Below, in pieces: positions 59,037 to 64,000 of a stretch of DNA of 64,000 bases (position 1 is its first letter; the number at the start of each line of letters is the position of its first letter). Origin of the DNA: Cryptomeria japonica (Eukaryota > Streptophyta > Pinopsida > Cupressales > Cupressaceae). The translations under genes and the position numbers were made by a program. The stretch lies in assembly GCF_030272615.1 (NCBI RefSeq), contig NC_081405.1:309225374-309289373 (forward strand). The letters are read 5' to 3'. The notes under the pieces are model-generated. The model searched no databases, was not told the DNA's origin, and saw nothing but the letters and a program-made list of their open reading frames with translations.

Positions 59037-60179
59037 TCACCAATCGCCAAGGCAATATACAGCGCCAGCTTTCCAATGAGAGGGTATACCAATTCCAGGA
59101 TAAACCGATTCTTCCCCTGAAAGTTGGAGGCAAACACCAATATCGCCGCCCTTGGGAGGTGACATTACGATGTCCCACACAGCCCCATAACTCCTCCTCA
59201 TTGGTTTCCAATCAGTAGTTCCACCCTGCCATTACATCTTCACATTTCAGCAATAAAAATGCAATATATTATAAAATTAAGATGAATTTGCACCGTAATG
59301 GATGATTTTGTTTTATATACCTGAGAAAGTTCAACAGCCACTAAATCTCTTTCGCCTGCTTGGTACAACATGACCATAGATAGATAATAGGGGTAAATGC
59401 TGCTCTTATTAATCTTGAAGTACATCTTGTGTACTGAATAGTTGCAAGGCACTCTGACATATTGTAGTCAGCATCGGCATTAGCATTTAGTAATAGTTGA
59501 GAATATAACAAGTAGTGTAATATTAAAATCTCGAGTCTTACCGTTTGTGCTCAATGTCAACAACACCCAAAGCCTTCAGTTGCTTATCTTTACCCTGCTT
59601 GGCCATAGTCTTGAAAGCATGAGGACTCATAATGAAATCAGTTCGATTGCCTTCTTCATGATCTGTGACCACTACTGTTACTCCACTGTCTCCGCAGAGG
59701 TACTTATTTTTGCATCTCACCTATTTAGAAAGCAACATCATTTAGTACTTCAGTGTATTGCATTAACGAACAGAACGCGTATTAAAAAATATAATGATAG
59801 TTTATGAGCACTAATTATAGGAAAAAATAACCTGATAGCAAGCACCACATCCAACCCCATTTCTGTATAATGATTGACTTGCTGCGGCAACATTTCCACC
59901 CATGACGTCTCTACCATAGTCACCATATCCACAAGCGCCACCTACATATTCATATTTAGCTTTATTATCTTTCATTTCTTTCATAAGACAGCAAAAATTA
60001 AACCATAACGCAAACACGTAGTGTTATTATATATTACTTGAGGTTCCTAAGCCATCTGGAGTTCCATAATAAGCTGCCCGTGATTGTATGAACTGGGAAG
60101 TGGGGTGACCAACGCTCAAAACTACTTCCAGCCATATTTGGAGCAGGGCAACTAATATTCCTGAGTGATGATAAGCCAT
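59037..60179 (-). CDS. EXLB: Expansin-like B protein, five exons, intact
   Basis: Exons (minus): 60179-60038, 59941-59832, 59720-59542, 59453-59321, 59225-59037. All introns are GT-AG and about 90-115 bases. The joined frame is 753 bases, 250 residues, the usual family size. Order: signal peptide ([20 protein letters not shown]), mature start [16 protein letters not shown], the Cys-rich N-terminal domain ([47 protein letters not shown]), [14 protein letters not shown], then the C-terminal grass-allergen-like domain ([46 protein letters not shown]). The mature start without a CDRC motif fits EXLB rather than EXLA. It is secreted to the cell wall; like other expansin-like proteins it lacks the HFD catalytic motif and wall-loosening is unproven. 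The last residues (YCLGDW) are atypical. The intron junctions conserve codon phase throughout. Confidence 0.9.
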
Positions 60180-60216
60180 TCGTACAAGCAGGGATAAGAA
60201 ATTGAATTCAACTGTA

Positions 60217-60268
60217 ACTACGAGAGAGTGGAATGAGATTACTGGACTACGAGAGAGTGGAATGAGAT
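60217..60268. repeat. 23-bp direct repeat in the expansin-like B leader
   Basis: ACTACGAGAGAGTGGAATGAGAT is present at 60217-60239 and again at 60246-60268, six bases apart. It lies 38-90 bases upstream of the ATG, in the 5' leader or promoter. Confidence 0.85.
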
Positions 60269-60288
60269 CGAGTGATGTTTGTAAATTG

Positions 60289-60296
60289 TATTTATT
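60289..60296 (-). promoter_or_regulatory. Possible TATA box of expansin-like B
   Basis: Minus-strand AATAAATA about 110 bases upstream of the ATG. It is a weak match; position is the main argument. Confidence 0.3.
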
Positions 60297-60309
60297 GACA
60301 AATGAGGAC

Positions 60310-60332
60310 GAGCTCGAGCCTCCGGTTTTAAT
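60310..60332 (-). promoter_or_regulatory. Upstream box conserved with the relic locus
   Basis: GAGCTCGAGCCTCCGGTTTTAAT here differs by one base from 47070-47092, where the gene is gone. It lies just upstream of the candidate TATA box. Conservation may reflect either function or recent duplication. Confidence 0.4.
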
Positions 60333-60539
60333 AAAAGAAACTGCAACTGCTTTTAATCACCACCTACTACGATTAGAATTTGACCATTTTTGTATACGTG
60401 GAACAGTTTCACCCAGATTACATATCCAGATTCGATATACAGTATGCTGCTTCTCCTCTGTTTTGTGTAAAAAAAGCTGTCTTCGTTTAGCTGATCTTCC
60501 CGATTAAACTAATCCTCGCATCGCATCGCCTCTGAGCGG

Positions 60540-62115
60540 GATAAACCTAAAAAAGAATTCAACTTATTTATGTCATTGAATATTAAAAGGGTTGCGTCCT
60601 CGTTATGAGTTGCTACCCTATTTATATTTATGTTTATTTACCATGTCCTCCCTGGTTTACAAGATTCGGCCAGAGTAATGTATATTCGTAACCAATTATT
60701 TGTAATGATTGTTATTGTTTATATATGGAATTATATTATTATTTTTTGCTCGTTTACTTATCATAACACTGCAATTATATATATATATATATATACTTAA
60801 TTAATTAATTAATTTTTTTTAAACTACTTGTATCATATTTGATATTTGAAAAAATATAGACAAAATGAAATTACAAATATATTTTTAGGTTTTAATAAAA
60901 TGTATAAAAGCTATTACAAGGCTTTGTTTAAGAAATGTAGTAATTATTTATTTATTTAGTCTTTTTAAACTACATTGAAAGTTTTATGAACTGAAGCTAT
61001 TAAATAACATGAGTTTTAACATTTCTCCTTAGATAATCGATCTTCATTGATTGACACACACTATTGGATTTTGTATGGTTTAATTATTAAGTTGGAGAGC
61101 TAAATATAAACAGCTACATGTTCTCTATATCAATTGAATTAATGAGTATTGTTTACATTGGTCATCAAGCATTTATATGGTTTTCTATGTGGGCACATAT
61201 TCTGAGGAAATTGTGATAACTTGACATTTCGTCCAATGATATGGTTTTCAACAAGTCGTCATGTGAACTCAACCTTGTATGTAATGCCCAAATCTTTCAT
61301 CCAAGACATTAATAAAAGAAAGTCGATGAATAATTTTGTTCCAATATAAATGGCATATTTACATGTCACATTGTAGAGTCTCACTGCCAAGATTTCATCA
61401 TAAAGACTTGCAACACAAACAGTCTACCTAATAATGATGCATCAAGAATCTCAACACAAGTAGAAGATTAAACTAGCTATTTCAAAAGGCCATCATTAAG
61501 ACTATACATGAGTTTATACTTTACCTCTAAAAATCAACAATGATTAGTCCATGATCCTATTCTATCACAAACACAAGGAATTGAGTGAGGGTGACACAAT
61601 ATTTAAAAGAAAAATCAAAACATCAATAGTGTTAATTGTTAACCCCTCTAAAGTTTACAAAACATATTTTTTATTTTTCAAGAATATATTTTGATTGGAT
61701 TTGCAAGGAAAGGGCCCTAAGCTCAAACATGGAATAGTAGACTTAAAGCTTCATAAGATCATAAACAACAAGAAACCAATGACTAGCCAACTAGGTTGAT
61801 CTTGCAAGACCCTACATCAAAACTATAGCGAAGACCGAGCTACTAACAAATATAACATCGCATAACCTATAGTAGCCATAAAAGTTATAATCACAACACA
61901 CAGACCAATCAAAGAACCGATTTTAGGCTATGAGTGGGATAAGAAACAAAAACTTCAACATCTTTAATAAGGAAAAAGATAATGTCTTAGTTCTTATAAA
62001 GAGCCTCTAAGGCCTCTTTCCAACTAGATGAGGCTACAATTCCTTTCTTCTTTCTCATGCCTTTGTCTCCACTATTCTAACCACTCATCTTAAATTATTT
62101 CTATATCAAGTGGAT
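60540..62115. other. Intergenic DNA upstream of expansin-like B
   Basis: No gene recognised. It contains an AT microsatellite (about 60775-60795) followed by TTAA-type repeats (60798-60812). Some minus-strand promoter elements may lie in the first few hundred bases, but none can be named. Confidence 0.5.
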
Positions 62116-64000
62116 TGTAGTACCCCTGCCCTAATCAATTTCTAATCTCGGTTTCACCTTGGTTAGTTTATCATAATATTATGATTATAGTCAAGTGTTT
62201 TGATTTTAGTGCATAACTGTTAATGTGGTTTTCACACCAGTTTGTATGCAAGTTTATTAGTTCTCCTCTTTCATGTTATTAATCTCGGGCTAACACTTTC
62301 ATTAAGTATATATGTATGCATGTATGACTCTTGGTTGCAGGAGATTTCAGGTACAGTATCGCATGGGTGCGAGGTTCGTCTCCACCTGAATTCATAGGTT
62401 TGAGTGTACCTCTTTAATCGTTAGAGTTGGATTAAGTGGTCGTGAGATCCTCATTTGACCATAGTTGTGCTCAGGTGAGCGTCGACAGTCGTTGTTGGTA
62501 TTCCCTTTGGTTGGGTATGTGGGTCATCTGTCTGGTTAACTTTCTTGGGTTGCGTGTTTTGTCTGTGGTTAAATTGAGTATTTAATCCTTATTATCTAGT
62601 TGGATTTAATGTGTGTTTACGAATTAGTATTTTGGGGGAATAAATTAAATAGGTCCCATTTTATGTGATTAATCGTTAATTGAATTGCTCAATTCAGGTG
62701 GTGGCAAATTCAATTAAATGGTTAATTTTAATGTCAAATTTATTCTGTTTATGCTTACGAAAAGAAATATTTAAATTTAATTGAAATAGAATTTGTAGTC
62801 ACATAAATCTGCCATTTTAATTAAATGAATATTTCATATTTATTTGATTAAAAGCCGACTAGCCAGCAGTTAATTAAATTAATATTTAATTAATTCATCT
62901 TCAAACATTCTCATATTAATTAAATAAATTATTCAATTTATTTTAATTCATTCATTAAACCAAATTCACAATCAATTAAATGAATAAATTCTATTTATTC
63001 AATTTAATCCTCTTTCCTCTTTTAAATAAATTAAATAAAACATTTATTTAAATCATTTAATCCCCCCCACTTGCATTTTCCTACATCTCCCACTTGCCCT
63101 TCCTAAATTCTTCTAGAACCTATATAATCCTAATCAATTAACCTCATCTATCCCCTAATTATTGTCACATTCCTAAGCAACTCGGAGTCACTTCTCAAAG
63201 ACTTCAAAGTTTTTGAAAAGCATTTAATGCTTGGTGTGTTCAACAATTTAACCTCTAAAGTCTTCCAAACCACTTCTGGCTCTTACATGACCATTTATGG
63301 TTAACCCCTAACTCAACCGTCATGTGACTCATGTGTCTCCTCAAGCATTTATTGCTTTGACCATGGTTATCCCTTTAACCCTTGCACAAGAGTTTATCCA
63401 TTGGATAAACGCTTTATTCTTTGAATAAATAATTTATTCACTCAACCCAACCTTGACCTTAACTCCCAAGTTAAAACTCAAGTCCTATCAAGCATTTAAT
63501 GTTTATTCCCTCTCCTCTCAACCTATCTCATATTAACACTTGTCATCCTAGGATTGGGTTGAAAGTCCTCACATGGATTGAATATCATTCAATCCTGACC
63601 CTTGTTGAGATTACTCAATCTCAACCATCCATTGCTTCATTTTTCCTATTAATAGAGCCCATTCCTTCATAATCCAAATCCTAAAACCTTGTATGCATTT
63701 AATCTATAGTGAATTTTAGAGAGAGCATTTAGTATAAATCACATATATTGTCATTTTGGACTAAAATAAATCTTAGTTCATTTCATAATATGTCTAATTA
63801 ATTTGTTTTACACTTGCATAGCATAAGTTATAAGCATTGTCAATCTTGAACCTCCATAAGCATCCATAGTGCAAAAAGTTGCTGAGAGCTACAATAATTT
63901 GGAACTTGGAGAGGAAAGGAACAAAAGAGAAGGAGCTAAGAGCATGTTAAAAGGCATTCCGAGATGCCTTGTTGTATTTACTTTCATAGTTAAACACTTT
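62116..64000 (+). repeat. Probable long LTR, cut by the window end
   Basis: It starts TGTAGTACCCCTGCCCTAATC with no purine tract before it, as for a 5' or solo LTR in plus orientation. An AT-rich cluster of inverted repeats (62815-63060) precedes a TATA-like CTATTAATAG (63646-63655) and a leader-like stretch, the same layout as the Tat-type LTR at 24263-25015. No terminal CA or PBS is reached. If real it exceeds 1.88 kb. Confidence 0.4.
62815..63060. repeat. AT-rich inverted repeats in the 62-kb LTR
   Basis: About five near-palindromes of the TTAATTAAATAAAT / ATTTATTTAATTAA type, near 62815-62852, 62870-62895, 62913-62958, 62972-63006 and 63019-63060. The fourth has G/C changes on both arms (TGAATAAA / TTTATTCA), keeping most of the pairing. 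Confidence 0.65.

Noticed and set aside
60775-60812. AT and TTAA repeats as a regulatory element
   Set aside because: Plain microsatellites with no further support.

Overview
The window looks like intergenic and transposon-rich DNA from a seed plant with a very large genome, most likely a conifer or other gymnosperm. This is inferred from deeply nested LTR and LINE retroelements, long decayed AT-rich tracts, and a single intact host gene in 64 kb. No species can be named from the sequence alone. No tRNA, rRNA, organelle-derived block or CRISPR array was recognised.

Layout. 1-17170 is an L1-type LINE (+) split inside reverse-transcriptase motif A by a young, near-complete Ty3/gypsy chromovirus (851-12973, minus orientation, 3.6-kb LTRs, target duplication CTTAT). 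17280-18353 is a copy of the 3' flank of the expansin gene found at 59 kb, followed by an unrecognised 102-codon ORF. 19977-30924 is a non-autonomous copia-like LTR element (gag-like interior only, duplication ATTGG). Its 5' LTR is split by a truncated Tat-type gypsy element (about 24263-30487). That Tat element carries, antisense to its own genes, a broken spliced plant-mobile-domain gene whose intron holds two repeat arrays. 30930-33375 is an older copia-like remnant with a multi-zinc-knuckle gag. 34.2-37.3 kb holds a gypsy integrase scrap and a second LINE. 37310-44504 is a decayed but structurally complete copia element (duplication CCTCT). 44.5-49.8 kb is mostly unrecognised AT-rich DNA with a relic of the expansin locus at 46-47.1 kb. 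49865-52116 is a 5'-truncated LINE inside an older LINE (52135-56060). 56384-58250 is a non-autonomous retroposon with a LINE-like 3' end. 59037-60179 is an intact five-exon expansin-like B gene (minus). 62116 to the end is probably part of another long LTR.

Threads joining the parts. (1) Three LINE copies share a third ORF downstream of RNase H, which I do not recognise from described plant LINEs. They and the 56-kb retroposon share a 3' terminal stem-loop of the form GGTTTT-N10-AAAACC, so the retroposon is probably mobilised by this LINE family. (2) Copia-like elements at 20 kb and 37 kb share PBS, PPT and LTR blocks, suggesting a gag-only element served by an autonomous relative. (3) Expansin-like B flanks occur three times with only one gene surviving, which points to an eroded tandem array. 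(4) The Tat element has hairpin arrays with compensatory base changes, in its LTR and in the intron of its antisense gene.

All coordinates and motifs come from reading the sequence. Lineage names rest on motif recognition without database searches.
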